A DNA stretch of 64,000 nucleotides from Cichorium intybus (GCA_023525715.1 CM042012.1:47532561-47596560), one strand, 5' to 3'; positions 20,283 to 32,490 are shown, counted from the first letter of the stretch. Notes: generated by a model not told the origin, from the letters alone. Numbers and translations are program-made.

Positions 20283-21454
20283 AAACCAACCAATCTAACT
20301 TAAGCAACCTATCTTTTTGATTCTTCCTCCATTTCCATGGCATTTCAGGATTTGATGAAGCCCACAACCCAATTCTCTTGGCTCTCGCACTTTTCTCCCA
20401 CTAATCACATCAAACCAATTCCACCATTTTAAAACACACAAAAAAAAAAAAAAAAAAATGATTCTTTTCAACAAAATCACATTAACTTAATTTACCTGCG
20501 CTAATTCCGGTCGTTTATCATAGGCCCTATAGTGCCATGCAAGTCCTTTCTTCAACATCGATTCCTGTCAATTTTAATTTCCAATATTAATTCCATTACA
20601 TTTGTTACTACTATATTAGCATCCAAATTACCTGTACAAAAATGCCATTACAATACATATCCCCAACAAAACGCCCATATTGATCTTCATAAAATATCAA
20701 AATTCTCAAACACCTCCCACCGATTATCTTCACCAGCTCATCTTTCGCCTCTTTCCCATAAGGCATTTCATTTTCCGGTGCATCTATTCCCCTGTTTCCA
20801 TTCACTCATATCACGCCAAATACAAAAACTCCATCGATTTGATCTTGCGATCAAAAGATATATTGATGAGATACAAATCTAAATCAAAATACCTTAGTCT
20901 AATTCGGTACTTCTTAGCAAGAATTTCCTCGTTATTGATGTGTAACACCCTGTATCATGTAAACTCAATTCAACAAAATGTCACCGTTAATGTAGAAAAC
21001 TTGATTTTACCGATAGCCTGCGTATTTGATTTGCTCGTGCAGTACATCTGCTTCGGTGTAGTTCCTTTGCGCGCGTGCTTCCCTGCGTTCAATTACCGCC
21101 ATTTGTATCTCTGGAGGAACACGTGTCGATTCCCGAGCATCAGAGGTACTAACATACACTGTTACACCATCGCCATCTCCTACAGCCCTTGGATCCACCT
21201 TTTTCAATAAAGTCAAAATTGGGAAAATCACCAAAATTGGTACTTGTACGGTGTGTTTGTGACTGTGGGTGTGTAGGTGTAAAGGGAAGATGTTCTACCG
21301 GTAGCGTGTGTAACTCGAACTTGAAGCCGGTGGAAAGCGGCGGAGTTTCACCGAGTGTGAGTTTGAACAGCGTATCAACGTCGCCGCCGGTAGCGGTGCC
21401 TGTTGGTGGTTCGGAACAGCACTGGCCATTTGGAAACCTCAATACATTTCCCAT
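20167..21454 (-). CDS. CAN: Staphylococcal-like nuclease, remodelled copy C (CAN-type)
   Basis: Six exons: 21299-21454, 21011-21198, 20893-20949, 20632-20791, 20496-20564, 20167-20400; 864 nt, 287 aa, canonical splice sites. Exon 1 is an in-frame fusion: MGNVLRFPNGQCC of exon 1 continues directly into the end of the former exon 4 (VDTLFKLTLGETPPLSTGFK), deleting about 100 residues and exons 2-3. Exons equivalent to 5-8 keep their exact lengths. Active-site equivalents remain: Asp62, Arg132, Asp137, Glu140, Arg174. Changes include DGDG for DGDT and FYEDQYGR for FDEDRYGR. The normal stop is gone: after ...PWKWRKN the frame continues 50 residues through repeat DNA as a Leu/Cys/Gly-rich hydrophobic tail (238-287). 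It could be an active variant with a new membrane tail, or a decaying copy; the open frame through six exons favours the former or a recent change. Confidence 0.8.
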
Positions 21455-22338
21455 TTCTTTTTACCACTGTTCGTTATCTTCTAGACATCTACTATGGATT
21501 GCTTTTGTATAATTATGGAGAGAGAAGAGAGGTAAAGAAAATCATTGGCACTGGTTAGCGGTCAGTGGCTAGTGGCATACTGGCATCGGAATTCAAAAAA
21601 TGTTTCTTGTGAAGCCATGGAATACCTTTTCGGAGAGTAAATTATAAAAACAACCCTTTTAGTTTATAAATAGCAGCAATTTTAGTCCAAAAACATTTCT
21701 TATCACAAGACGGTCCCTAGGTCGGGAATTTGCTATGATAATAGCAGCAATTTTGGTTTGTAAGTTTTTTTTTTTAAATTGCTATTACGTGTAAACACCT
21801 TGTAGTGACATATTTAGATATCGCATTATGTATCTAATAATTAATATTTGTATTCCTTTTCTTTTTAAGCAGTGTTAATATTTCAGTAAAATGGTTATAA
21901 GTTAAAAAAATTCGAAATATAATGTTATATCATAATCATAGGAAAAATAATAAAAATACAATATTATAGTTGGAAATATAATATTGTTTCATTCATTTAA
22001 CCATATTTTAAACTGTTTCACAGTTGATTAAACAAAAGGGTGATAAAGTTAAATCTAAAATCCAATAAAATAACATAATAAATATTCATCGCACGTAATT
22101 AAACTCAACGTATTTGCATGCCATTTGAAGAACGAGGAAGCATTTTACGTATCCCCCCAAGCCAAAAACTAATAAACATGTAATCACTAATCCACAGATT
22201 GTTAAGTGAAAACAAATATCCATAAAACATAAACAAAACAATATAAATCACCGGAATCAAACATAAAAAACGAAATTGCTCACAAGTTTATGTACAAAGT
22301 TTTACGAATTAAATCATGAAAAATTAACTACTTATCAC
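21455..22338. other. Intergenic between CAN-C and the MADS gene
   Basis: The CAN-C flank lacks the G-box block of A and B. The remainder is AT-rich with no recognised feature; a T run is at 21765-21774. Confidence 0.5.
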
Positions 22339-23133
22339 TTAACCTAGAAACCTTCCTCGATAATCATCCATCACGAAATCCCCGACGCCACTATTCACTT
22401 GTGGATCAAGTTCTTGCATTGCAAACTCCGGCATCGGTGCACATTGCATCACCGGCGGCTGAAACAGCCATGGATTAGGATTAGGGTTACCATAAACCAT
22501 ACCACCTTCAAACATCGGATAACCGTACCCACCCACTTCACTTTTCAATGGAACGAACGACGTCGTTGGTGCACCATCGAACCACCCAAGACCATTGTTC
22601 ATAAGGTGGTGGTTAACCACTTGAACTTGTTCAAGACCCAGTTGTGGACCTCCATACTGAAAATTAACTGGCTCGAACTTCATTCTTTTCTGGAATTCAA
22701 GATAATCTCTAACTGTATTCTCCTTGTTCTCCAATCCCATAGCGAAATGTCTCAATTGCCCTTCTGATAACCCATCGAGTTCGTCAAACCATGTCGCGTA
22801 CCTGGCTTCCATGCTTCTTTTTCGAGCCTTGACAAGTTGATCGTCGATCTTTTTCTTTCGTTCCTCAAAGTACTCTTTGACGCCATAATTTCTCTTCCCG
22901 TTTTCGTCTTTTGATTTGTATGAAGCGATGGACTTCTTGATATCATCAGGGTTTTCCGGCCAAATCGCCGGCTTGTTGGAGTTCGGAGGGTATATGATCA
23001 CGGCGGTGTCAACATCGATAAGAGTGTTGAATTCTGCAGCTTTCTTTATCAATCCATGTTTCCTTTTCTCGTACGTTGTGTTTCGTGTCTTCTCTTTCGT
23101 TATGTATTCCATTTTTATCTTTGCACGTCCCAT
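22339..23133 (-). CDS. Type I (M-gamma) MADS-box transcription factor, AGL80-like
   Basis: Single coding exon of 264 aa. The MADS domain is at residues 1-60: MGRAKIKMEYITKEKTRNTT, then the KRKHGLIKKAAEF helix and VDTAVIIYPP. The M-gamma feature following it, pairing a WP dipeptide with residues such as PAIWPENPDDIKKSIASYK, is present. There is no K-box, as expected for type I. A charged coiled region is at about 85-160 (EYFEERKKKIDDQLVKARK) and the C-terminus is Gly/Asn/Pro/Met-rich. Proteins of this clade bind CArG-like DNA and act in the female gametophyte and endosperm. A TAG stop follows GRFLG. The AG immediately before the ATG in the - sense could be a 5' UTR intron acceptor. Nothing is truncated or broken. 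Confidence 0.93.
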   Translation of the reverse strand: MGRAKIKMEYITKEKTRNTTYEKRKHGLIKKAAEFNTLIDVDTAVIIYPPNSNKPAIWPENPDDIKKSIASYKSKDENGKRNYGVKEYFEERKKKIDDQLVKARKRSMEARYATWFDELDGLSEGQLRHFAMGLENKENTVRDYLEFQKRMKFEPVNFQYGGPQLGLEQVQVVNHHLMNNGLGWFDGAPTTSFVPLKSEVGGYGYPMFEGGMVYGNPNPNPWLFQPPVMQCAPMPEFAMQELDPQVNSGVGDFVMDDYRGRFLG

Positions 23134-23545
23134 CTGTGAACGAAATACACAAATAACTACATGTGAATCATCAAGTTTACGTCAAGAACAATTACTATTC
23201 ATTTATATGTGTAAACTTTCATGATTTTTGTCCGAAATCTACCAGCTCAATAGAAACTAATAACACACAATCTAAAATAGAGATTTACAAAAACAAAGAT
23301 TGAAAAAAATAATAAAAACAACGTTTACGACGAAAACACTAATCAATATAGATTAAAAGTGGTAACATTATTAAAGATTTAAAGATTGAAGAAACATTAC
23401 AGTGAATCTGTGAAGAAATTGGTTTTCGATGGAAAACCCTAGCAGTAGTGGAGGGTATGAGTTGAGAGAGAAAGTAGAGCGTAAAGAATGGAATGTGTCT
23501 GTTTGTGATGCGTTCTAAAATTTTACCCAAAATTCCATATATATA
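23134..23545 (-). promoter_or_regulatory. MADS gene 5' UTR and core promoter
   Basis: Read on the - strand, TATATATA-like sequence at about 23537-23546 is followed by a pyrimidine-rich leader with a 'ctctactttctctctc' stretch. A 'ttcgttcacag' acceptor-like site abuts the start codon, so an intron in the 5' UTR is possible. The 63-codon ORF at 23339-23530 is probably a leader ORF, not a gene. Confidence 0.45.
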
Positions 23546-24665
23546 CTACACAAGGCCAACTCACAGCCAATTAAGCATTTTCATAAATAACACAAATACA
23601 ACATTAATTATTCAATTTCTGTTAGTAATCAATCAATATAAACCGTAATAAAAGAATACTTAAATATCTACATTACCTTTTTTTTTTTTTTTTTTGAAAA
23701 GTCAAGATTGCAAAATATTTACCTTTTTAACAATGTGCATACATAGCTTTGGAAATAAAGGGGGAGAGAGAGCTTCGGACTCGATGATAATACACGGAGA
23801 GTTTACTTTGGTATTGATTGATGTGTAATAAATATAGATTGATATGTAATAATTATAGAAATTCTAAAGATTTGATTTGAATAGTTTTTTTTATCGAAAT
23901 TTTTTAATATACAAATATTGAAAATAAACATTATAGTGATACAAATTCGGAGAGCATAATACGATTAAAAATTTCCATCGAAGTTATAATTATTTGTTTG
24001 AAGTTCTCTCTTTTTTTTTCCTTCAGAGTGTCACCACTTAATTTTATTTACATCGGTCTTCAAATAAAAAACATGTTCTCTCTACTTTTAATAATAATAT
24101 TATTAACTTAAAATATGGTACGGTTAATTATGAACAGAAAAAAAAAATCCATTTATCCAAAACTTTTACTTCAATCCCCTCGGTTCTATTTATATGAAAA
24201 AGTAATTGATAACCAGTTTAACATGCTTGAAATGGTGAGTTGTCACATCATTTGATCTAATTGTTTTGTTTCAAAAAAACAAAATGAAAACTTACGTGTG
24301 GTTCATATTAACCAATAAATATATTTTTGGAGCTGTATAGTTTGTGTTTTAGGGGTTGTATGATAAAATTGAACTCTTTAATACGGAATGACTCCAAACT
24401 CTTAGTATATTAAAGAAGGTAGGGTTCTTTAATAATTCATAAGCTTTTGATTCGTTCAAAAATCGTTTCGAGGTTGTATCAAATGCGCTAGATGCTAACC
24501 AATTCAAATGTGACATTCAAATGATTCTATTTAGATGTTATCAAATAGCCTCTTCTTAGTCGTATCCATATCCATTTGTCTTCATCCCAAAGATTCCAAG
24601 AATAATTTTGAGCTAGGCTTTTTGGAGGCTACCTAAAACAAGCTTTTTAGTGGAGAAATCACAAA

Positions 24666-24722
<57 letters not shown>

Positions 24723-25848
24723 ATAAATTGTCATATCTTTTTTAAGTTAAAAGTGGAAAAATATCGTTTTGGCTCATTAAAGGATCCCGAATGACCAAAC
24801 AAACATGAAACACCTTACACAGTAGCGAACCGAATGGTTTTTCTTATTTGACCTACACACCGTTTAGACAAGTTAGGAATTTTATAACTTAAAGCGGTTT
24901 TAAACCAAACTGCTACTGGCCAAAACCAGTTTTCTTTCTTTGGAGAAAAACCGAACAGGTTTGTAAACCGGTCTTTAAAAAATTCGGTTTGTCCTCCTTT
25001 ATATTTACAGTGACTGACCCATATCAGTACTCTTTAAGCCCAAATAACTAATCATAATTGTTAGCCCAAATCAAAAGTTATGTTCACCGTACTTCCGTAA
25101 GTATTAAGTAGATTGAAAAAAATATTGCATGTAAACATTTTTTTATGAAATAACTACACTTTTCATCATTAGTGACGATATAAAATAGCAACGTTATTTA
25201 TAGTGTGTCAAAATATAAAATAGCAAGGTTATTTATAGTGTGTCCAATTGTGATCAGGATCACTCTACTTCAATAATTTTTTTTACTTTTTAAATTAAAT
25301 TTTATATAAAGATTAAAATATTTGATTGCTTACTCTTAAGTTTTACTCTGAAATTAAGCGCTAGAAAGCAGTGCATTTGGATTGTCTTACTTTTTTTTTC
25401 CGTACACATCAAGTCACCACAGTTTCTAATCCTGTCTCTTTCCGTCATAAATCTCAACTTTAAGTTATAAATTGATTTGTATTATTAGTTGGTATCGAAT
25501 TTGTACTGATTCGTATTATTAATCGGAGCTTAAAACAACCCAAAAAAATGTTGAAGTCCACCATTAACGGTAGCCTCGACTAGATTTGGAAAGACCACGT
25601 TCTTTGCTCCGATCCATTAACAAAAAATAGAGAAAATTACAGTTTTGGCCCATGGTTTGCACGATTTTTCACTTTCAGTCCAAGTTTTAAATTTTCATAG
25701 TTATGGTCCCCATGGTTAGCATTAATTTATTGTAATGTTGGTTTTGAGTCCATATAAAAAAGACCAGTTTACATTTTCTAATTCCTTTTTTTAATATATT
25801 ATTTATTGTATTAATTAAAATCACACCTAAACCACCCCCACCCCCCAA
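23546..25848. repeat. Intergenic with simple repeats
   Basis: Mostly AT-rich without genes. A T run lies at 23678-23695 and an (AAT) microsatellite of about 16 units at 24667-24716, followed by (AAAT). Two near-identical 24-bp pieces 'tataaaatagcaa.gttatttatag' are at 25180 and 25215. The stretch 25625-25750 resembles a common low-copy plant repeat. Confidence 0.6.
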
Positions 25849-25977
<129 letters not shown>

Positions 25978-26188
25978 ATAAAATACACACGACCCGATCC
26001 TTATGTGTACGGTGGGTAATGCCCAACAAGTCACTTTCAATTCCCATGATGTCAACACAAAAAGTGAAGTTAAATTGGTATCCAGACATGGAGAATCGAA
26101 TTCCTCCTCACTTTTACTCGCTTTAAAAAGCCTTTCATTGCTTCACAAATTCCTCTCATTCTCACCACATATCTCTACAACTTCCTCA

Positions 26189-26644
26189 ATGACTAACGTG
26201 AGTTTTGTACCAAATACTTCTGATTTTAGACCTTTAATTACTTGTTAATTATTGTTTTTTAAACACAGGTGGTCGAATTGAAGGTTGGCTTACATTGTGA
26301 AGAATGCATCAAGAAGATCTTAAAGACCATCAAGAAATTCGAAGGTAAGATTTCCTCCTTTCGTTTCATTAACTTTATTATTATAATAACCAGTCATGGG
26401 TTATAAGTAAATTTTAGTAGTCTCTTATAAATATTAAAATATGGCCTATTTATAAATGTCATTATGGATTGATCATGGTTTTGAGTTGATCTAAATATTA
26501 TTGGGATAATTCGCAGATATTGAAGCGTATGATGTTGATACGAAATTGAACAAGGTCATAGTTACAGGGAATGTAACGAATGAAGAAGTGATCAGAGCTT
26601 TACAAAAGATCGGGAAGCAAGCAACCAATTGGGAACAAGTTTGA
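26189..26644 (+). CDS. ATX1-like copper metallochaperone (HMA domain)
   Basis: Three exons: 26189-26197, 26269-26344, 26517-26644; 213 nt, 70 aa. The first exon encodes only Met-Thr-Asn. The protein is one heavy-metal-associated ferredoxin-like domain: VELKVGLHCEECIKKILKTI, then an acidic beta strand (YDVDTKLNKVIVTGNVT) and EEVIRALQKIGKQATNWEQV. The metal-binding CxxC motif is CEEC at residues 12-15. Such proteins hand Cu(I) to P-type ATPases or other targets in the cytosol. No CaaX box, so it is not an isoprenylated HIPP. Length fits the small ATX1/CCH-type group without the CCH extension. Poly(A) signal AATAAA at 26869-26874. Splice phases (0, then 1) join cleanly. Confidence 0.88.
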
Positions 26645-27593
26645 AAGAGGGAGTACTAGCTACTAATCGAGCTTAATTTTAAGGTTATTAGGCTAATACT
26701 AGTTTTGAGTTGTTAGTGCGAGAGAGGTTTGGGCTGATTTTGTAACTATCGATTATTTATGACTGATCATTCGTTAAAAGTTTTGATTCGTGTAAAAGCC
26801 GGCATGTAATATATCCATATTATAATATTGTCATGATTAATTGATATTATCTTTGTTGTGTATTCTTCAATAAAATATAAGAGCTATTATTTTTTAAATA
26901 TTATTACAGCCAACATAATCTATCGGTGATTGAAAGATCATGTGTTAAGCTCAGGAAAACCAAAATCGAACCAAAAACCGTAAAAATAAAGAAGAAAAAA
27001 AAAAAACATACAACTTTGGTTTTTGGTTTTTTGTTTGTAGAAAAGTAAAATATAACGATCGATTTGTTTTTTTCTTGTGAAACCGAAAAGAAAATCGAAC
27101 CAACCCATATGAAAATTCGTCGTTTTTATAGCATATAAATTTTTTTAAATTAATTATCCAAGATCTTTATAGTTTCCATTCTACTCCAATTAGTTGCGTT
27201 GTTAGATACTAATGTTTTTTGCTACTATATATTGTGAAATTTAACAAACATCTTAATGTTTTGACTTTAACAAATGCATGTATTAGATCGCTATTTTTAT
27301 TGTTTTATTGCTTTCCAAAGGCGTCTAATTTATGTAGACACAAATTGGTGTTCCTTTGCAACAATTGATGATACTATGCATCAATTGCATAAAAAATATG
27401 GCAAATATAACTTATCAAACTTTCTAGTCGTCGGCCATCTTTTTCTTGAATTTTTTAAAGTCATTTTCAACCCGAAAAATAGCCGAAGGCGAAAACGCTA
27501 AACATAACAAGAATACATATTCGAAATCAAAAGCAAACTTCAAGCCTTAGGAATGGATCTCTGAAAAACTACTTGAATTGATGACAATTTGTT
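26645..27593. other. Convergent 3' regions between ATX1-like and BADC genes
   Basis: The 3' UTR of the ATX1-like gene reaches at least the AATAAA at 26869. Beyond it is AT-rich sequence with a small unsupported ORF (27274-27501). Confidence 0.5.
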
Positions 27594-30500
27594 TTACTTG
27601 ATATCATGAAACGAAGGCAAGACCGCAATTAGTGGATCTCCGTACCCAACCGGCTCTGCAAAATCACAAATTTCATCATTATTAAATATGTTTCTATTCT
27701 TCTACCAACCCCTGAGCTGAGTTGGCCCACACTGTCCTAGGAGCTCAGTATAATGTGGCCCCCACTAGTTGGTGGCGTAAGACTTGAACCCTTGACCATT
27801 TTTTTAAGTGTAATGAAAGTGAGATAGGAAATTAGGAATTATATTTATACCTCCATCATTAAAGAGGATCTTTATGATTTCTCCAGCTGCATCCGACTGC
27901 ATAATTATAGAGATAGATGATCAAATTCAATTTTTTTTTTTTTTATGTTTGAAAGAAAATAAAAAAATAATAATAATAACTGTTTATGAGGAGATTATCT
28001 GACCTTCACTGGAAGCTCAGTGCCAAATTGATCCAAATAGCATATAGTTTGTCCTTCCTTAACCATATCACCCTGTAAAAAAAACATTTGGTGCATTTTG
28101 TGGGTCCCATTTATATGATACAAAATGAGAAATGAATTTTAGATGGAATATGCAAACCACATTTCAAGATTTACTCTATAAATGCTTAATTGTGCAAAAA
28201 TATGTTGCTTTTTTTATTAACAATTTTTACCTTTTTATCAATTTATGCAATCATGTTTCACTGGTTTTTACCGTTTCACAAAAAGAATCAATTTATGCAA
28301 TTATGTTTCCACCTGTTACAGTAAAATATTGCATGCTTTGTACAAAAAAAACATTTTATTGCATAAAAGCACATGTAACACCAAAAGAAACCGGTTAAAT
28401 TTAGCTGCATATATAAAATTAGGAATATATTTGTATATAGTATTGATTCAATATCAAAATTAAAAAAATAAGTAAAACTTAAGCGTTTTCCTCCCATAAT
28501 TTGACCAAAAAAAGTCGCATGTTGTAAATGTTACCTCGTTACAAGGAGTAGGCTGCTTCTTCCCTTTCACTGTCCTGCTCTTCCGGAATGTTCCAACCTA
28601 AAAATAACAATAAATAAAATATTTAAATAAGAACACATAACTCTTTTGTGTATAAAACCATATTAAGAAATGTTTCTTTTTTACTTAATGAACTTGATGG
28701 GACAAGTTGACATATCAGATTTCCACTAACCTTTTTTTTTTTTATCAAAAAGCTATTTTTATAACCTCACTCCAATGATTAACTTTTTTAAAAAAGCTTC
28801 TTTTAGAAATTAACCAATTTATCTTTATCATTCTCATATGTTATATAAACTACCCTCATATGATTTTTCAATTTTCAAGTCTACTTCATATTTTTGAAAA
28901 ATAACATTAGTTGATATTAATATTTTAGTAAATAAAAAGAACAATTAAATAGCATGTTACGGTAATGTTTTTAAATCTTCGGTATTTGTATCATTTTGAA
29001 AATTCTGATGATTACTTTTTTATACAATATATTCAAATCTATTTTGTATATTTAATCAACTAGATTATGTAATAGAAAAAACTAATATCTAAATATAATA
29101 AGGGTGTAAAATAAATTGTTATAAAAGTATAAGGGTCAAAATGAACAAAACCAATAAGAAGGTTAAAAAGTTAAAGATTACTTACCTTTTCAAAAAAGCT
29201 CTTTATCTCCAATGGTAAAAAGCTTTTCAAATAGTAAAAATATTTTAAAAATCTACCATTGGAGATGCTCTGATTCTTTTTGACTTAACACAAAGGGACT
29301 TCCCAATTAAGTCCTAACTTTTTACGAATTTGCCCTCGTTTCATTTTATCATATATTTTTTAAATATTATTTATTTATACCGTTGGAGATGGGACTAGAA
29401 CATATCCAGTAGCTCCAGAAGCCTCTAGTGCTGCTAATTTTTTGGACTTTGCAGCAGGAAGATTTGCAAATGGATTTGATTTTTTAGCAGGCTTAGGTGG
29501 CGATGGTGGGGCCACAGGGGTAGATCCGGTCATTGGCTCGCTTGGAATTGGCGGGGCAACTGTAGGCGAAACAACCGGAATCACGGATTCCACTGATTTG
29601 ATGTTCCTCTTCAGATGCATTTCAAAGCCACCAATCTATCACCAAAATAAACAATCATTAATTTCATAATAGCAATGTACTTTCATGTTTATCTGTATTT
29701 CCAATTTTTTCTTATTAAGAGAAAATCTACATAATTATAGCATTGCTGATTGCACTTTCAACTTTGTTGTTATTATAATAATTGCTTTGTATTTGGATCA
29801 CATTGCTATAATCAAGTAAATTTTTCAAAACAGGGTTAATGTCGTAAATGGGTAATGAACTATTTGAGATGTTTTAAAAAATCATCAGAAGGTTTTGTTC
29901 ACCATATACCATTGAAATAAGGGTATATTGTGATAAAAAAGTTTTTGATGGTGCTTTTTTAAAACAATGTTGAATTATAATAAAAACAAATAGTTTGTTA
30001 TACATTTATGACATTAACCCTTCAAAATACAATACACAAAAATTAAAGTAGTAGTGTAGTTTCATGTACTTGTGTATTATAGCATCCTACAACATTGTAT
30101 TATGAATCTTTTTCTTATTAAGACATTGTATTTTGAAAATTTTCACCCAATAATACCATTGTATTTCAATTTTCTTTATATTGTAGAAGTAAAAAGTGCT
30201 TTGTATTTGGCTAACATTGTTATAATTGGGTAGATTTTTCAAAATACTATGCTGTAACAGGAAGATGAGCAAATGAGATGATTAATTTTAAGCTTACCTT
30301 CATTTTCAGCTCAGCAATCTGTGTCTCGTCACACACACCCTTGACAAGATCCTGTTATTATTTATTAAACATGTAAGCAAATTAGCAAAATGGTCAAGAA
30401 AAATAAAAAGAAATTGCATATTACAGAAAAGATAGATTGATTATTGTATATGATAAACCACCTCAAAGCCACTAGGAAAAGCGGACCCTGTTGAATTATT

Positions 30501-31885
30501 CTTCTCCACTGATCCTTTCATATGGAAAAGCAATACATGACACAAACATTAGCATCATAATAGAAAATAAATCCATTTATGCCCTGTTTCTTTTTTCTTT
30601 TTCCATTAAGTGAGTTTTGGATAAATGATGTTTAAGAAGTACACTGTACACTTGGGGAAATGGACAAAAAGATGACAGGGCAAATTTGTAAAGGGGAGAG
30701 TCTTATTTCCTGATGTTCTGTGTTAAGTGTTCTTCTCTACATTAAGTTGAAAAGTTTTTTTTTTTTACTATTTTGTTAATATGATGATGATTAGTAAAAG
30801 AAAATACTGACCATTGGACTTTTCTACAACAGCAACATCAGACTTCGCACAAGTCACAACTGCCCCTGCCCGTCTTTTTTGAGAAGTTGCAAGATCCAAA
30901 CTAAATGATGAACATTGAATGGGAGATTTGGTTGATATCAGCCATGCTGCATTATGCATGGAAACCACACCAGGTCTCTCAAATGCAGATCGCAAAGGTG
31001 AAACAGTGCCTGCAGAATTTGCAATTATATGAATTATGATATTACATATCAATATATAAGTAGCAATTCAAGTTTGAGATGCTTTATCATTTGCACAAAA
31101 AGATGAAAATGAAAGTACTTTTAAGATGACTCGTAGGTAATAAAGGTAATTGCAAACTCATTCTTACAAAACATCATGGATTATAAAAGAGATGACTGAG
31201 AATAAGCACGAATTCTCTCAAACTATGATATGAATTGCTTTTAGCATGTATTACTTTGGTCATAAAAGAAGGAGATGAAATCAAGGCTTAAAGAGACTTA
31301 AATAAATTTCGAAGTTGGAATAATTGATATAGAAAGACTCGAATCAAGTAAGAATAGGTTTAAAGTCACTGTTGAAATCTTACAAATGCCTTAACTGAGG
31401 TTTTCGGCAAAATCATCAAAGACAATAAGTATAGTAATAGCTACTTGGTTTCCGTTATGTAGATCATAGTCATATATACAGATAGAAAACCAGAAATCCG
31501 AACTGTTCCTAAGTAAACATGCCGAATTGTTGCATTAACGAGCTTGAGGAATAAATCAAAGCAAAGCCTCTACTAAATGCAGCTAAACAATTTGCAGATA
31601 CAGAACGTGCGTGTGTGTACCTAGCTAAATCAGCGAAATGCGAAGAAGCCGATTTCACATTAATTCGTACCAAACACAGCTCAATCGGTTAAAAACATAC
31701 AAAACAATACTTCACTCGATCCGTATCGAATCCGATAAAACATACATGTTCAATAATACATTCATATTTTCATGAAATGGAAGGGATCAAGGATCAAGTA
31801 AATACGCAATCAGAGAATACAGTATACAGAGAGAAGAGATGAGAGAGTTACACTGAAATGAGCGCAAGACAGCTGCAGACTCCAT
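27594..31885 (-). CDS. BADC: BADC: biotin/lipoyl attachment domain-containing protein of plastid acetyl-CoA carboxylase
   Basis: Nine exons: 31852-31885, 30812-31009, 30462-30514, 30298-30351, 29381-29635, 28535-28597, 28004-28072, 27851-27896, 27594-27655; 834 nt, 277 aa, all GT-AG. Residues 1 to about 66 are Ser/Arg-rich and poor in acidic residues, as in a chloroplast transit peptide (cleavage perhaps near AVVTCAK). A Pro-rich linker (VAPPIPSEPMTGSTPVAPPS) precedes the lipoyl-type domain (about 195-275). In BCCP the biotin lysine sits in AMK; the aligned position here, in CYLDQFGTELPVKSDAAGE, is Gly236, so the protein cannot be biotinylated. BADC proteins replace BCCP in heteromeric acetyl-CoA carboxylase and lower its activity, restraining fatty-acid synthesis. 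The PVGYGDPLIAVLPSFHDI C-terminus is typical. Intron 4 hosts a MITE. Confidence 0.92.
27705..27815 (-). mobile_element. Possible SINE remnant in BADC intron 8
   Basis: Read on the - strand, 'gggttcaagtcttacgcc' (about 27778-27795) resembles a Pol III B box, followed by 'accaactagtgggggcc' and a GC-richer body that contrasts with the intron. No A box, tail or target duplication is visible, so this is tentative. Confidence 0.3.
28640..29370. repeat. BADC intron 5 with repeated 'tccaatg' blocks
   Basis: The largely AT-rich intron contains an inverted pair: 'cactccaatgattaac' (about 28765) and 'ctaccattggagatgc' (about 29253), plus 'atctccaatgg' at 29204. This looks like a decayed MITE, but ends and duplication could not be fixed. 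Confidence 0.35.
29833..30020. mobile_element. MULE-type MITE in BADC intron 4
   Basis: A 188-bp element. The first about 34 bases (GGGTTAATGTCGTAAATG...) are repeated inverted at the right end (GGGTTAATGTCATAAATG from the right) with few mismatches. Flanking 9-bp sequences are TTCAAAACA (29824-29832) and TTCAAAATA (30021-30029), an 8/9 match fitting a Mutator-type duplication. It lies between two diverged copies of a roughly 130-bp intron segment (about 29695-29831 and 30100-30255). Confidence 0.75.
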
Positions 31886-32490
31886 GAGAGATGGGGAAAT
31901 GGATGACCGATCTGAGTTCGTGAGAAATTAGAAGTAGAAATGAAGGTAGGTTGAAGATAGATTAGGATTTATAGTTGGATAGAAGAAAATAAATACTTTG
32001 GTAAAGCTCAGTCTTTGAAATGTCCGCCCTGTCTCATCAGTTTCTTCACCCACCTGTGTACTCCTCTTCTTGCTCTTACGACGTTCTTGCTAACGTGCGC
32101 CTTCCCCTTGTTTATGACGTGTCCTCTTTTATTTGTGGCTTGATTATTAATTTTGTTTTAATGCGAGACTATCTGATTTTTATTGGATCATCGAGTTCTT
32201 AAGCATCAAAGAGGTCCGGAAACTACTTGAAATTTTTAAAAGTAAATGAATTTAAACAACTACACTTATGATAACAAATGAACTTTTAGGAGGATATCCT
32301 CATAATTATTGAAAATTGACTTTTTTTTAACAAATTATAAGTTTAGCCCAAGATAAATTATAAATCTTGCGTTGCCATTTTAATGAATGGGCTGATATCC
32401 AAGGAATAGTTGGACGGGTTAAAATAATTAATATTATATCCACTTGGCCCAATAGCTGTTAAGAACCTCTTATATAATTGTAGCCCAACT
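31886..32490. promoter_or_regulatory. BADC upstream region
   Basis: 5' flank of BADC, GA-rich near the start codon (31815-31850 lies in intron 1). No core element is certain. The 60-codon + strand ORF at 32020-32202 is not supported. Confidence 0.4.

Noticed and set aside
23339..23530. 63-codon ORF before the MADS gene
   Set aside because: It falls in the probable 5' UTR of the MADS gene and has no family match; at most a leader ORF.
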